Source: Nocardiopsis trehalosi NBRC 14201 | GTDB taxonomy: Bacteria > Actinomycetota > Actinomycetes > Streptosporangiales > Streptosporangiaceae | Reading direction: 5' to 3' | Assembly: GCF_001552555.1 (NCBI RefSeq) | Contig: NZ_BCRK01000033.1 | Location: forward strand, 1-41,782 | Length of the DNA stretch: 41,782 nt | Part shown: piece after piece, positions 15,660 through 24,133 of the stretch | Position numbering within the stretch: the first letter of the stretch is position 1 | Layout of the letters: each line of letters opens with the position of its first letter | Translations under genes and position numbers: made by a program | Notes under the pieces: model-generated | The model's database searches: none | What the model was told of the DNA's origin: nothing | The model's input: only the letters and a program-made list of their open reading frames with translations

Positions 15660-18260
15660 TCAGCCGCCGCTCGGGGGCGGCGGGGGCGGGGTCAGGAAGG
15701 GCAGCAGCGGGGGTCCGCCGCCGCGCGCGGCGGCGAGGGCGAGCAGCACCCCGGCGCCGCCGGTGGCGAGGTCCATGGAGACGCGCATCAGCTGGTCGCC
15801 GGGCAGCGCGACCTCGCCGCGCACGCCGACCATGTACCAGCGCAGCCGGTCGCGGGTGTGCGCGATGGCGTCCTCCAGCCGGTCGTCGGGGGCGGCCGGG
15901 TCGCGCAGGTGCGCGAGGGTGCCCATCAGCCCGGCCGTGCCCTGGAAGAGCATCGGGAAGACGCCGAACGCGGGCTCGGCGGCGCGGCGGATGCGCGCGA
16001 GGGCGGCGGCGAAGGCGTCGTCGTCGCGGTGGCGCAGGTACTCGCGCAGCACCAGGCCGATGCCGGCCGAACCGTCGGCCACGTAGGGCAGGGTGCGGCG
16101 GCCGTCGTCGACGTGCAGGGTGTCGTCGTCGGCGCGGTGGGCGCACCGCCCCAGGTCGTCGGTGAGTTCGCGGCGGGCGGTGTCGAGGTGGGCGGGGTCG
16201 CCGGTGGCCTCGTAGAGCCGCACGGCCAGCAGCGCCACCCCGCTGCGCCCGTGCAGCAGCCCGGTACGCGGCCGGCCGGCGGCGCCCGCGGCGGGCCGCG
16301 GCCGGGCGTGGAGGCGTTCGGCGGTGCGCAGGGCGGCGTCGCGCAGCCCGCTGTCGCCGAGCAGGTCGGCGAAGTGCAGCCGGTTGAGCGCGATGCCGCT
16401 GAGGCCGGCGAACAGGTCGTCGCCGAGGGCGGTGTCGTCGTCGCCGGCGGCGCGGTCGAGCACCTCCAGGGCGTCGTCGCGGCGGCCGGCCTGCTCCAGG
16501 GCGTGGGCGATGCCGTGCAGCCCGTCGTAGAACCCGAGCCGGTGCGGTGACGCCTGGGTGCGCACCCGGTGCAGCAGCCAGTCGATCCACCCGTCCTCGA
16601 CGCCGTGCCCGGCGGCGGACAGGGCGTGTACGACGCCCGCCGCGCCGTGCGCCAGGCCCAGGGCGGAGATGCGGAACTGGTCGACGTCGCCGGGGAACAG
16701 CCGGTCGGTGCGCTCGGGGGTGGCGCTGAGGGCGATCGCGCGGGCGATCGACGCCTCGATGGCGGGCCAGTCGGGGGTGCGCCGGGTGCCGCCCGCGATC
16801 AGCGCGGCGGAGCGGGCCATCTCGGCGTCGGTGCCGGCCCAGGGGGAGCCGTCCAGGGCGAGGTCGGCCAGCACGGACTCGGCCCAGCCGTCGGGGACGG
16901 GGAAGACGTCGCGCACCGCGTCGACCAGGGTTCGGGCGGTCCCGGTGTCGAGGGTGAACAGCACGGTCAGCGGGAGGAACACCGACACCCGCAGGCACGC
17001 CAGCGCGTAGCGGTCGGCGGCCAGGGGGCCGCGCCGGTCGGGCGGGACGAACCCGGGCGCGCCCATGCCGGAGCGCGTCGTGTCGTCGGCGTCGGCGGCG
17101 ATCTCGAAGTCGACCAGGGCGACCCGGCCGTCGGGCCGGACGAGCACGTTGTTGGGGTGCAGGTCGCCGAACGCCACGCCGCGGGCGTGCAGCCGGTCGA
17201 GGACCCGGGCGACGGCGTCGGTGGTGTCGAGCGCCCAGCGGGTGAACTCGGCGACGGCCGCGGGGTCGGGCTCGGGGTGGACCAGCGGGTGGCGGGCGAC
17301 GGTCTCGGCGCTGAGCGTGGCGCCCTCGACGTACTCCTCGACCAGGAAGTGGTGCTCCCACGCCTCCAGGTGGCCGCGCAGCCCGACGACCCCCTCGACG
17401 CCGGACAGCCGGGTGAGGATGTCGCGCTCGTGCAGCAGGCGGGTGACCGCGTCGCGCCCGGTGTGCTCCAGGCCGGCGTGGGGGCGGGCCTCCTTGAGGA
17501 CCACGGTCGCGCCGGTGCGGAGCTCCTCGGCGAGGTAGATGCCGCCGCCGTTGGAGAAGTGCAGGGCGGAGCGGATGCGGTAGGGGAAGTCGGCCGGGGT
17601 CTCGGCCGCGCGCCGGCGTTCCAGGTGCGGCCGGAGGAACTCGGGCGGCGTCACCCATTCGGGGTGGCGGAACACGGGTTCGCGGCGGTCGGGGACGAGG
17701 CGGCCCTCGGGGTCGGCCATGGCGGGTACCGGTACCCCGTATTCGTCGCGGACGTAGCGCATGGCGAAGGCGCCGTAGCGAATGTAGAGGGGGCCGTCGC
17801 CCCACCGCAGATCGCTGAGGATGTAGGGGCCGCCGAGTCCGCGCAGGCTCTCGGAGAGATCGTCGAGTGTGGCGCGCAACACATCGTCGTCGGTCGGGTA
17901 AACGGTGATGAATTTGCCGCTTCCGGAGCGGTCGGCGTACTTGAGATTGCGCGAAATCAACGCGGACTCGCTCAGCAGGAACTTGAATGCGATCCCGTGG
18001 GCGACGCAATACGCCGATGTGATGTCGAGGACCTTCTGGGCGGTTTCCCTATTGGCCGATACGTGGACCTTCCAGCCCTGCGCGGGAAGGCGCGCCCCCT
18101 GCGGGACGCAGTGGAACCACGTGCCGTCCTCCCTGGTCACCCAGTTCTCATGCGGCGGGTCGTCGGCCTGCCGGTAGCGCTCGCGGGTGGCCGTCCACTG
18201 CTGCGGATCATCGTAGAAGAGTCGGTCTGCCAGGCAATAGGGAAAGTAATTGAGCTTCAT
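15660..18260 (-). CDS. lanKC: Class III lanthipeptide synthetase LanKC
   Basis: A trifunctional enzyme of 866 residues that phosphorylates Ser/Thr of the precursor, eliminates phosphate and forms the thioether ring. N-terminal lyase domain (about 1-215) with the RSGSGKFITVYP segment (111-122). Kinase domain (about 225-500): Gly-rich FSNGGG (235-240), ATP-anchoring Lys256 in VVLKEARP, catalytic loop GDLHPNN (365-371), and DFE (384-386) in place of DFG. The C-terminal cyclase-like domain (about 520-850) has the LanC alpha-toroid repeats (GLAHGAAGVVHAL, YDGLHGIAHAL, LLHGRSGVALLAV) but no Cys-Cys-His zinc ligands, which is diagnostic of class III rather than IV. ATG 18260 is preferred over GTG 18266. 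First gene of the lan operon. Confidence 0.96.
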   Translation of the reverse strand: MKLNYFPYCLADRLFYDDPQQWTATRERYRQADDPPHENWVTREDGTWFHCVPQGARLPAQGWKVHVSANRETAQKVLDITSAYCVAHGIAFKFLLSESALISRNLKYADRSGSGKFITVYPTDDDVLRATLDDLSESLRGLGGPYILSDLRWGDGPLYIRYGAFAMRYVRDEYGVPVPAMADPEGRLVPDRREPVFRHPEWVTPPEFLRPHLERRRAAETPADFPYRIRSALHFSNGGGIYLAEELRTGATVVLKEARPHAGLEHTGRDAVTRLLHERDILTRLSGVEGVVGLRGHLEAWEHHFLVEEYVEGATLSAETVARHPLVHPEPDPAAVAEFTRWALDTTDAVARVLDRLHARGVAFGDLHPNNVLVRPDGRVALVDFEIAADADDTTRSGMGAPGFVPPDRRGPLAADRYALACLRVSVFLPLTVLFTLDTGTARTLVDAVRDVFPVPDGWAESVLADLALDGSPWAGTDAEMARSAALIAGGTRRTPDWPAIEASIARAIALSATPERTDRLFPGDVDQFRISALGLAHGAAGVVHALSAAGHGVEDGWIDWLLHRVRTQASPHRLGFYDGLHGIAHALEQAGRRDDALEVLDRAAGDDDTALGDDLFAGLSGIALNRLHFADLLGDSGLRDAALRTAERLHARPRPAAGAAGRPRTGLLHGRSGVALLAVRLYEATGDPAHLDTARRELTDDLGRCAHRADDDTLHVDDGRRTLPYVADGSAGIGLVLREYLRHRDDDAFAAALARIRRAAEPAFGVFPMLFQGTAGLMGTLAHLRDPAAPDDRLEDAIAHTRDRLRWYMVGVRGEVALPGDQLMRVSMDLATGGAGVLLALAAARGGGPPLLPFLTPPPPPPSGG

Positions 18261-18306
18261 GCCCACTTCGCCGGGTCGTCGCTGTTCCTCGTCGTGCCGT
18301 CACTTA

Positions 18307-18336
18307 GGAGTATTCGGTGGGGATGCGGCGTGTCAA
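18307..18336 (-). promoter_or_regulatory. Consensus-type promoter of the lanthipeptide operon
   Basis: On the minus strand, a perfect -35 TTGACA (18331-18336) and -10 TACTCC (18307-18312) are 18 bp apart; AATACT at 18309-18314 with a 16-bp spacer is an alternative. The leader would be about 40 nt. This is the best vegetative-type promoter in the window. Confidence 0.7.
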
Positions 18337-18767
18337 GCTCGGGTGACCCGGTTTGGTCGGGTGCGGACGGGTGGTTACCGAAGAGTATGCGGAAATGATC
18401 TTCCGGCATATTCCAGATGTATCGCGTGCTGAGCTGGTGAATTGCCTACTAAAGGAATTCGTATCCCCGATCCGGGTGCCGCGCGCGGAGTCGCCCGGAA
18501 GTCGGGGGAACGGTTATGTGGCCTTCGGGATGTAGACCCCGATTTCATGTCTGATTTCGCCCGTTATACGCATGTGATGGTCCATTGCGGACGCGGGATT
18601 GCAGAAGGGCGTGCATGCGGAGGTGCATCCGGGGGCGCATCCGGTCGCGCGCGGCGCCCACCGCCGCCCCGCACGCGGCGCGGGAGGCGGCGCAGCGCTC
18701 CCGGGGACCGGTATCGTGGAGCCGCGTCGAGAGCCGTTGCGGACGAACCGGGGAGGTGGGGCCGATC
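18337..18767. other. Intergenic region between lanKC and corA, with a lower-GC segment
   Basis: No gene is supported here. The stretch 18370-18560 is visibly less GC-rich than its surroundings. An open frame of 60 codons on the + strand (18353-18535) has poor codon bias and no known match, so I leave it uncalled. The right half contains repeats of GCATGC/GGTGCATCC-like words and a long GC hairpin-rich tract. Confidence 0.5.
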
Positions 18768-18782
18768 ATGAGCCAACCTCCC
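18751..18782 (+). promoter_or_regulatory. Hairpin that pairs the leader-ORF ribosome site with its codons
   Basis: GGGAGGT (18751-18757), the ribosome site of the small leader ORF, is the exact complement of ACCTCCC (18776-18782) inside that ORF. Ribosomes on the ORF would melt it. A GCACGCGC/GCGCGTGC hairpin follows at about 18797-18822, and GGGG-TT-CCCC sits directly against the corA start. Confidence 0.4.
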
Positions 18783-18794
18783 AGTACCGGATAG
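18768..18794 (+). CDS. Possible leader peptide MSQPPSTG upstream of corA
   Basis: An 8-codon ORF with an excellent ribosome site (GGGGAGGTGGGG ending 7 nt before ATG), a Pro-Pro pair and a stop at 18794, 71 bp before the corA start. Pro-containing leader peptides are known upstream of Mg2+ transporter genes in enterobacteria (mgtL, corL). Whether this is translated is unknown; the evidence is position, ribosome site and the hairpin at 18751-18782. Confidence 0.35.
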   Translation: MSQPPSTG

Positions 18795-18865
18795 CGCACG
18801 CGCCCCGCCCGCCGCGCGCGTGCCCTCAGGCCGTCCTCCGCAACGACCACGCCCAGGGGTTCCCC

Positions 18866-20044
18866 ATGCCGCAGCGCCGCACCCTCGCCTGGCTGCCCGG
18901 CCTCCGCGCCGCCCAGCAGGTACGCCGCACCACCGACCGCCGCCGCCCCGCCACCGACGGCGCGCCGGCCCCCGAACTCTCCCTGGACCCGCGCCGCGAG
19001 ACCCACCCCTCGCGCCCGGTCGAGGACAGCGTCATCGACGCCGCCGTGTACGTCGACGGCCACCGCCGCACCGCACCCGACGACCTCGGCGAACTGCACC
19101 GCTCCACCCCCGACGACCCCGGCGCCCTGGCCTGGATCGGTCTGCTCAAGCCCTCCAGCACCCAGCTCCTCGCCGCCGCCGACGAGTTCGGCCTGCACGA
19201 ACTCGCGGTCGAGGACGCCATCGTCGCCCACCAGCGCCCCAAGCTCGAACGCTACGACGACACCCTCTTCGTCGTCCTCAAGGCGGCCCGCTACGTCGAC
19301 GCCGACGAGACCGTGGAGTTCGGCGAGATCCACGTCTTCACCGGCCCCAACTTCGTGCTCACCGTCCGGCACGGCGACGCCCCCGACCTGTCCACCGTCC
19401 GCCGCCGCCTGGAGGGCGACCCCCGCCTCCTCGCCCTCGGCCCCGAGGCGGTCCTCTACGCCATCCTCGACGCGGTCGTCGACGGCTACGCCCCCGTCGT
19501 CGCCGGCCTGCAGAACGACATCGACGAGATCGAGACCCAGGTCTTCGACGGCGACCCCAAGGTCTCCCGGCGCATCTACGAACTGTCGCGCGAGGTCATC
19601 GAGTTCCAGCGCGCCACCCACCCGCTGCTGGGCGTCCTGCGCTCCCTCACCGGCGACGTCGAGCGGGCCGACTCCCACGACGAACTCCGCCGCCACCTGC
19701 GCGACGTCCACGACCACGCCACCACCGTCGCCGAGCGCGTCGACGGCTTCCGGCAGATGCTCCAGGACATCCTCGCGGTCAACGCCACCCTGGTCACCCA
19801 GGCCCAGAACGAGGAGATGCGCCACCTCACCGAGGCCAGCTACCAGCAGGGCGAGGTCACCAAGAAGATCTCGGCGTGGGCGGCCATCCTCTTCGCCCCC
19901 ACCCTGGTCGCGGGCGTGTACGGGATGAACTTCACGCACATGCCCGAGACCCACTGGGCGTTCGGGTACCCCTTCGCCATCAGCCTCATGGTCATCGGCT
20001 GCCTCGTCCTCTACGCCGCCTTCAAACGCCGCAACTGGATGTAG
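18866..20044 (+). CDS. corA: CorA-family magnesium/cobalt transporter
   Basis: Divalent cation channel of the inner membrane, 392 residues, functioning as a pentamer. The large N-terminal cytoplasmic domain ends in a long helix (about 225-320). Two C-terminal helices follow, ISAWAAILFAPTLVAGVYGM and FAISLMVIGCLVLYAAF, linked by the signature YGMN with the external loop FTHMPETHWAFGYP. The Lys/Arg-rich end KRRNWM is the cytoplasmic tail. I chose ATG 18866, where protein character begins; the frame is open further upstream but reads as non-coding there. It may be controlled by the leader at 18751-18794. Confidence 0.93.
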   Translation: MPQRRTLAWLPGLRAAQQVRRTTDRRRPATDGAPAPELSLDPRRETHPSRPVEDSVIDAAVYVDGHRRTAPDDLGELHRSTPDDPGALAWIGLLKPSSTQLLAAADEFGLHELAVEDAIVAHQRPKLERYDDTLFVVLKAARYVDADETVEFGEIHVFTGPNFVLTVRHGDAPDLSTVRRRLEGDPRLLALGPEAVLYAILDAVVDGYAPVVAGLQNDIDEIETQVFDGDPKVSRRIYELSREVIEFQRATHPLLGVLRSLTGDVERADSHDELRRHLRDVHDHATTVAERVDGFRQMLQDILAVNATLVTQAQNEEMRHLTEASYQQGEVTKKISAWAAILFAPTLVAGVYGMNFTHMPETHWAFGYPFAISLMVIGCLVLYAAFKRRNWM

Positions 20045-20052
20045 GACCCGCG

Positions 20053-20078
20053 CGGGCGCCCGTCCGCACGGGCGCCCG
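20053..20078. terminator. Bidirectional hairpin between corA and the vWA gene
   Basis: A perfect 11-bp stem, CGGGCGCCCGT (20053-20063) with ACGGGCGCCCG (20068-20078), loop CCGC, between two convergent transcription units. Confidence 0.7.
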
Positions 20079-20146
20079 GGTGCCGGTTCATCCCCGATGA
20101 GCCATAGCGCCTCCGGCCGCGCACCCACGCGCCGGGGCACCGGGGG

Positions 20147-21331
20147 TCAGCGCGCCGACCGCTCGCCCTCGGTCCACGCCGTCAGCGACCGCCCCTCCAG
20201 CGCGGCCGCCATCAGCTCGGGGAACCGGTCGGGCGTACACGCGAACGCCGGCACCCCCAGCGCGGCCAGCGCCGCCGCCCCGCTCCGGTCGTAGGACGGC
20301 GCCCCGTCGTCGGACAGCGCCAGCAGCACCACCACCCGCACCCCCGCTGCGGTCATCGCGGCGATCCGGCGCAGCGCGTCGTCGCGCACACCCCCGTCGT
20401 GCAGGTCGCTGACCAGCACGAACACCGAGTCACGCGGGCGCGTGATCAGGCCCTGGCAGTAGGCCACCGCGCGCGCCACGTCGGTCCCCCCGCCCAACCG
20501 GGTGCCGAACAGCACCTCCACCGGATCGGCGAGCCGGCCGGTCAGGTCCACCACCGAGGTGTCGAACACGACCAGCGACGTGCGCAGCGCCGGCATCGAC
20601 GCCAGCACCGACCCGAACACCCCGGCGTAGACCACGGACGACGCCATCGACCCGCTCTGGTCCACGGCCAGCACCACGTCGCGGCGCACCCCGCGCGACC
20701 GCCGACCGTACCCCACCAGCGTCTCCGGCACGACCGTGCCCCGCTCCGGCAGGTAGTGGCGCAGGTTGCGGCGCAGGGTGCGGTCCCAGTCGACGTCGGC
20801 GGCCCGTCGCGGCCGCCGGGTGCGCGCCGACCGGTCCAGCGCGCCGCGCACCACCGAACGGGTCCGCCCCGCGAGCCGCCGCTCGACGTCGGCCACCACC
20901 CGGCGCACCACGGCGCGCGCCGACTCCCGGGTCTGCTCCGGCAGCACGCGGCTCAACTCCACCAGCGTGCCCACCAGGCGCACATCGGGCTCCACGGCCT
21001 CCATCAGCTCCGGCTCCAGCAGCAGCCGCTCCAGGCGCAGCCGCTCCACGGCGTCGGCCTGGAGCACGCGCACCACCTCGGCCGGGAAGAACGACCGGAT
21101 GTCGCCCAGCCACCGCGCCACCGCCGGCGCCGACGCCCCCAACCCGCCGCGTCGGGGCCCGCCGCCGTCGCCGCGGTCGTACAGCGCCGCCAGTGCGCCG
21201 TCCATCCGCGCGTCGGCGCCCGACGGCTCCCCGCACGCGTCACCGGCCGCCGCCCCGAGGACCAGCCGCCACCGCCGCAGCCGCTCGGCCGCCGTCCCGC
21301 CGTCGCCGTCCACGGCACTCGCGTCGTCCAC
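20147..21331 (-). CDS. von Willebrand factor A domain protein of a MoxR-vWA set
   Basis: Protein of 394 residues. A helical N-terminal half (about 1-215) contains WLGDIRSFFPAEVVRVLQAD and YLPERGTVVPETLVGYGRR. The vWA domain follows from about 222, with the MIDAS motif DQSGS in VVLAVDQSGSMASSVVYAG, the second metal ligand Thr in LGGGTDVARAV and VFVLVSDLHDGG as the third. Such proteins act as metal-dependent adaptors for MoxR AAA+ ATPases. GTG 21331 is chosen because protein character starts there; the frame stays open to 21820 without looking coding. Last gene of the set, 501 bp from the DUF5682-like gene. Confidence 0.9.
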   Translation of the reverse strand: MDDASAVDGDGGTAAERLRRWRLVLGAAAGDACGEPSGADARMDGALAALYDRGDGGGPRRGGLGASAPAVARWLGDIRSFFPAEVVRVLQADAVERLRLERLLLEPELMEAVEPDVRLVGTLVELSRVLPEQTRESARAVVRRVVADVERRLAGRTRSVVRGALDRSARTRRPRRAADVDWDRTLRRNLRHYLPERGTVVPETLVGYGRRSRGVRRDVVLAVDQSGSMASSVVYAGVFGSVLASMPALRTSLVVFDTSVVDLTGRLADPVEVLFGTRLGGGTDVARAVAYCQGLITRPRDSVFVLVSDLHDGGVRDDALRRIAAMTAAGVRVVVLLALSDDGAPSYDRSGAAALAALGVPAFACTPDRFPELMAAALEGRSLTAWTEGERSAR

Positions 21332-21832
21332 TCCGCCACCGCCCTTCGTCCCACACCGCTTCCCGCCATCCCCGCCCGCGATCCCGCCGGGACGGGTCAC
21401 GCGTCTCCCTGCGCCGTTCCCCCCTTCCTGGAAGGCGGCACCTCCCGGCGCCGCCCGCCCGAGAACCCGCCCGCGCACCTCGGCACCCCCGCCGACCTCA
21501 AGGCCTCGGAGGCGGACACGCGTCCGTCCCGCCTCCCGCGCCGACCCGTGTACCACCCGCACCCGCGGTCTTGCCCGTGCGGGAGGACGCCCTCGTCCGC
21601 CCGCCGCCTCTTCCGCCGATGTCGGCGGGCCTGCGGTCGCTCCGTACCGGCGGGTTCGCGTCGCCCCGGCGCCCGCTCGGGGGAGCGGCGCGCCATCGTG
21701 CGCCGTGGAGGGGTGCCGGGCGCGGGGCGCTCGGGCTCTGGGGGCGTCGCTGAGCGTCCGCCCGCTGTGCGGTGGTCTCCCCTCCTTCTTCATCCCGGCG
21801 CGGGCGGTGCTCGTCGCCATCGCGCGGCCGCC
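21332..21832. other. 501-bp gap inside the MoxR-vWA set, no gene recognised
   Basis: All frames on both strands read as Arg/Pro/Gly-rich low-quality sequence, without ribosome sites in useful places and without a convincing terminator. In a same-strand gene set with overlapping genes next door, such a gap is unusual and may be the remains of coding sequence or hold an internal promoter for the vWA gene. Confidence 0.5.
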
Positions 21833-24133
21833 TCACGGCGTCGCCTCCGGGCGCGGGTGCGGGCGGCCGTCCGGCCCCGCGACACTGTTCGGCGGGGGTG
21901 CGCCCAGCAGGGCCGCCGCCGCGGCCAGGGCCGGGGCGGCCCGGTCCGCGTCGAACGCGGTGGCAGTCCCCGTCCGCTCCGGCGCGGCACCGGACCGCCG
22001 CACCCGCTCCCCGATGGCCCGCCGCTCCGGGGCGGCGAAGCCGCCGAACGCCCGGCGCAGCAGCGGCAGCACCGAGGTGAACGCCTCGGGCGCCAACCCC
22101 GCCAGCCAGCCGTCGACCAGCGACAGCAGCGTCTCGTCGTGCACGAGCAGCAGGCCGCTGCCCGACAGGAACCCCTCGATCCACGCCGCCGCCCGCTCCG
22201 GCGGCACCGCCCGCGAGGTGGCGCGGCCCATCCGCGCGGCCGCCGCCCCCGCCGCCGTCCGCCCGCAGTCGAGCAGGATGCGCTCGGCCCGCCCGGCCAC
22301 CCGGCCCGGCACGTCCGCCCGGTCGGCCACCGCCGCCAGCGCCGCCAACCAGTCCGCCACCGCGTCGCCGCCCAGCAGCACCGCCGCCCCGTGCACGCCG
22401 TCGACGGCCCGCACCATCGGGGCGGCCGCGTCGTCGCCCAGCCCCGACAGCGCCGGACCCAGCCCCGCGCACACCCGCGCCAGCAGGTCGACCGCGACCC
22501 GCCGCAGCGCACCCGCGTCCAGGCCCCGCACGTCGCCGTAGCGCGCCGACCGCGCCAGCGGCGGCAGCGCCGCCATCAGGTGCTCGATGTCGCCGTCCTC
22601 GGCCGCCCGGGCGGCCAGTTCCGCCAGCGCCGCGGCGACCGCGTCGGGCAGGTCGGCCTTCAGGCACTCCTCGGTCAACCGGGTCAACCGGGGCAGGCCG
22701 GACCGGCGGGCGAGGTCGGCGGCGCGCGCGCCCGCCGCGGCGGCCACGGTGCCGCCCCAGCGGCTCGCCTCGATCAGCGCCAGGTCCAGCTCCGGCGCCC
22801 ACACCAGCGTCCACGCCTCGCGGAACGTCCCCCGCGCCCGCGCCCCGCCGTCGCGCGGCACCCCCCACTCGACGCCGAGCAGCCGCAACCGGTGCAGCAG
22901 CGCGCTGCGCCGGCGCGCGGTCTCCTCGCGCAGGTCGAGATCGAGGTCGCGCGGCACCGCCTCGGGCCGCAGCCGCAGCCGCCGCCGCTCCGCCGCGAGA
23001 TCCCGCTGCAGCGGCACCATGGGCGTGTCGGCGGGCACCGACCCCAGCCGCTCGCCGACCGCCATCGCGTCGTGCACCAGGCCGGCGCGCAGCTCCGACC
23101 CCTCGCACAGCACCGCCGACACCGCCTCGGACAGCTCCGCCAGCCCCGCAAGCGGCCGGCCGCGCAGTGCCGCCAGCGCCTCGCACAGCCGCACCGCCTC
23201 GATCACGTGCGCCGACGACACCGGCTGGTCCTCCGCGCGCAGCCGGCGGGCGGCCTCGGTCAGCCACCGCTCGACCGGGCGGTCGGGCACCGTGAACAGG
23301 TGGTGGTACCAGCCGGGGGAGCGCACCCCCGCCAGATAACCCGACGCCGCCGCCAGCCGGCCGTGCGTCCACGGCACCCACGTCGCGGCGGTCCGCGCCC
23401 TCGGCAGGCCGCGCAGCAGCGCGTCGTCGTCGGCCACGCGCGGGTGCTCCAGCAGAGCGGGGACATGCCAGGCGCCGCACACCACCGCGATCCGGCGGCG
23501 GCCCGCCCGCAGCGCCGCCCGCAGCACCCGGCGCATGTGCGCCTCGCGCCGCGCCTCCCGGGCGTCCTCGGGCTCCGGCGCCAACTCGGCGCGCACCGCC
23601 GACATGGCCTCGGCGATCGCCGGGAACGGCGACGGCTGCCCCGGGGCGGGGTCGCCCCGCTGCTCCACGACGTCGTCCCACCAGCGCTCCGGGTCGTCGT
23701 AGCCGGCGGCCTCGGCGAGCACGCCCAGCGGGTCGACGCGGGTGCGCTCGCGCGCGGCGCCGTCGGCGTCGGGATCGGGAGCGGGTGCAGCGGGCTCGGC
23801 GGCCGCGGCCAGGCCGACCGCGGCGGGCAGGTCGCAGAACCGCACCTCGACACCGTGCTCGACGGCGTAGCGCAGCGCCTGCCACTCCGGGGAGAACACC
23901 GCGTACGGCCAGAACGACGCGCGGCCCGGGTCGCCCGGCACGTAGGCCAGCAGCGCCACCGGTGGCTCCAGCCCCGGCACCAGGTGCACGAGCCCGTCCG
24001 CCTCGGGCGGCCCCTCGATCAGGACCGCGTCGGGCCGCAGCTCGGCCAGCGCCGCCCGCACCGCCCGCGCCGACCCCGGGCCGTGGTGGCGCACGCCCAG
24101 GACGTGCACGCGGTCGGTGTCGACCCGGCGCAT
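21833..24133 (-). CDS. DUF5682-like (TraB-like fold) protein
   Basis: A 766-residue protein. The N-terminus reads VHVLGVRHHGPGSARAVRAA then LAELRPDAVLIEGPPEADGL, and later RRIAVVCGAWHVPALLEHPR. This spacing of a Gly-x-x-His strand, an Ala-rich helix, a VxIEGP strand and a later G-x-x-H motif resembles TraB/PrgY/Tiki-type proteins, so a metal-dependent hydrolase fold is possible; that is my inference. The C-terminal two thirds are helical with many WR/LA repeats. Its ATG (24133-24131) overlaps the MoxR stop by one base (TGATG), so the two are translationally coupled. Function unknown; most likely a partner or effector of the MoxR ATPase. Confidence 0.85.
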   Translation of the reverse strand: MRRVDTDRVHVLGVRHHGPGSARAVRAALAELRPDAVLIEGPPEADGLVHLVPGLEPPVALLAYVPGDPGRASFWPYAVFSPEWQALRYAVEHGVEVRFCDLPAAVGLAAAAEPAAPAPDPDADGAARERTRVDPLGVLAEAAGYDDPERWWDDVVEQRGDPAPGQPSPFPAIAEAMSAVRAELAPEPEDAREARREAHMRRVLRAALRAGRRRIAVVCGAWHVPALLEHPRVADDDALLRGLPRARTAATWVPWTHGRLAAASGYLAGVRSPGWYHHLFTVPDRPVERWLTEAARRLRAEDQPVSSAHVIEAVRLCEALAALRGRPLAGLAELSEAVSAVLCEGSELRAGLVHDAMAVGERLGSVPADTPMVPLQRDLAAERRRLRLRPEAVPRDLDLDLREETARRRSALLHRLRLLGVEWGVPRDGGARARGTFREAWTLVWAPELDLALIEASRWGGTVAAAAGARAADLARRSGLPRLTRLTEECLKADLPDAVAAALAELAARAAEDGDIEHLMAALPPLARSARYGDVRGLDAGALRRVAVDLLARVCAGLGPALSGLGDDAAAPMVRAVDGVHGAAVLLGGDAVADWLAALAAVADRADVPGRVAGRAERILLDCGRTAAGAAAARMGRATSRAVPPERAAAWIEGFLSGSGLLLVHDETLLSLVDGWLAGLAPEAFTSVLPLLRRAFGGFAAPERRAIGERVRRSGAAPERTGTATAFDADRAAPALAAAAALLGAPPPNSVAGPDGRPHPRPEATP

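Noticed and set aside
18353-18535. 60-codon ORF in the lower-GC gap upstream of lanKC
   Set aside because: Its peptide (with EYAEMIFRHIPDVSRAELVN) looks less artificial than most shadows, but the start is TTG, codon bias is wrong and there is no known match. Not enough to call a gene.
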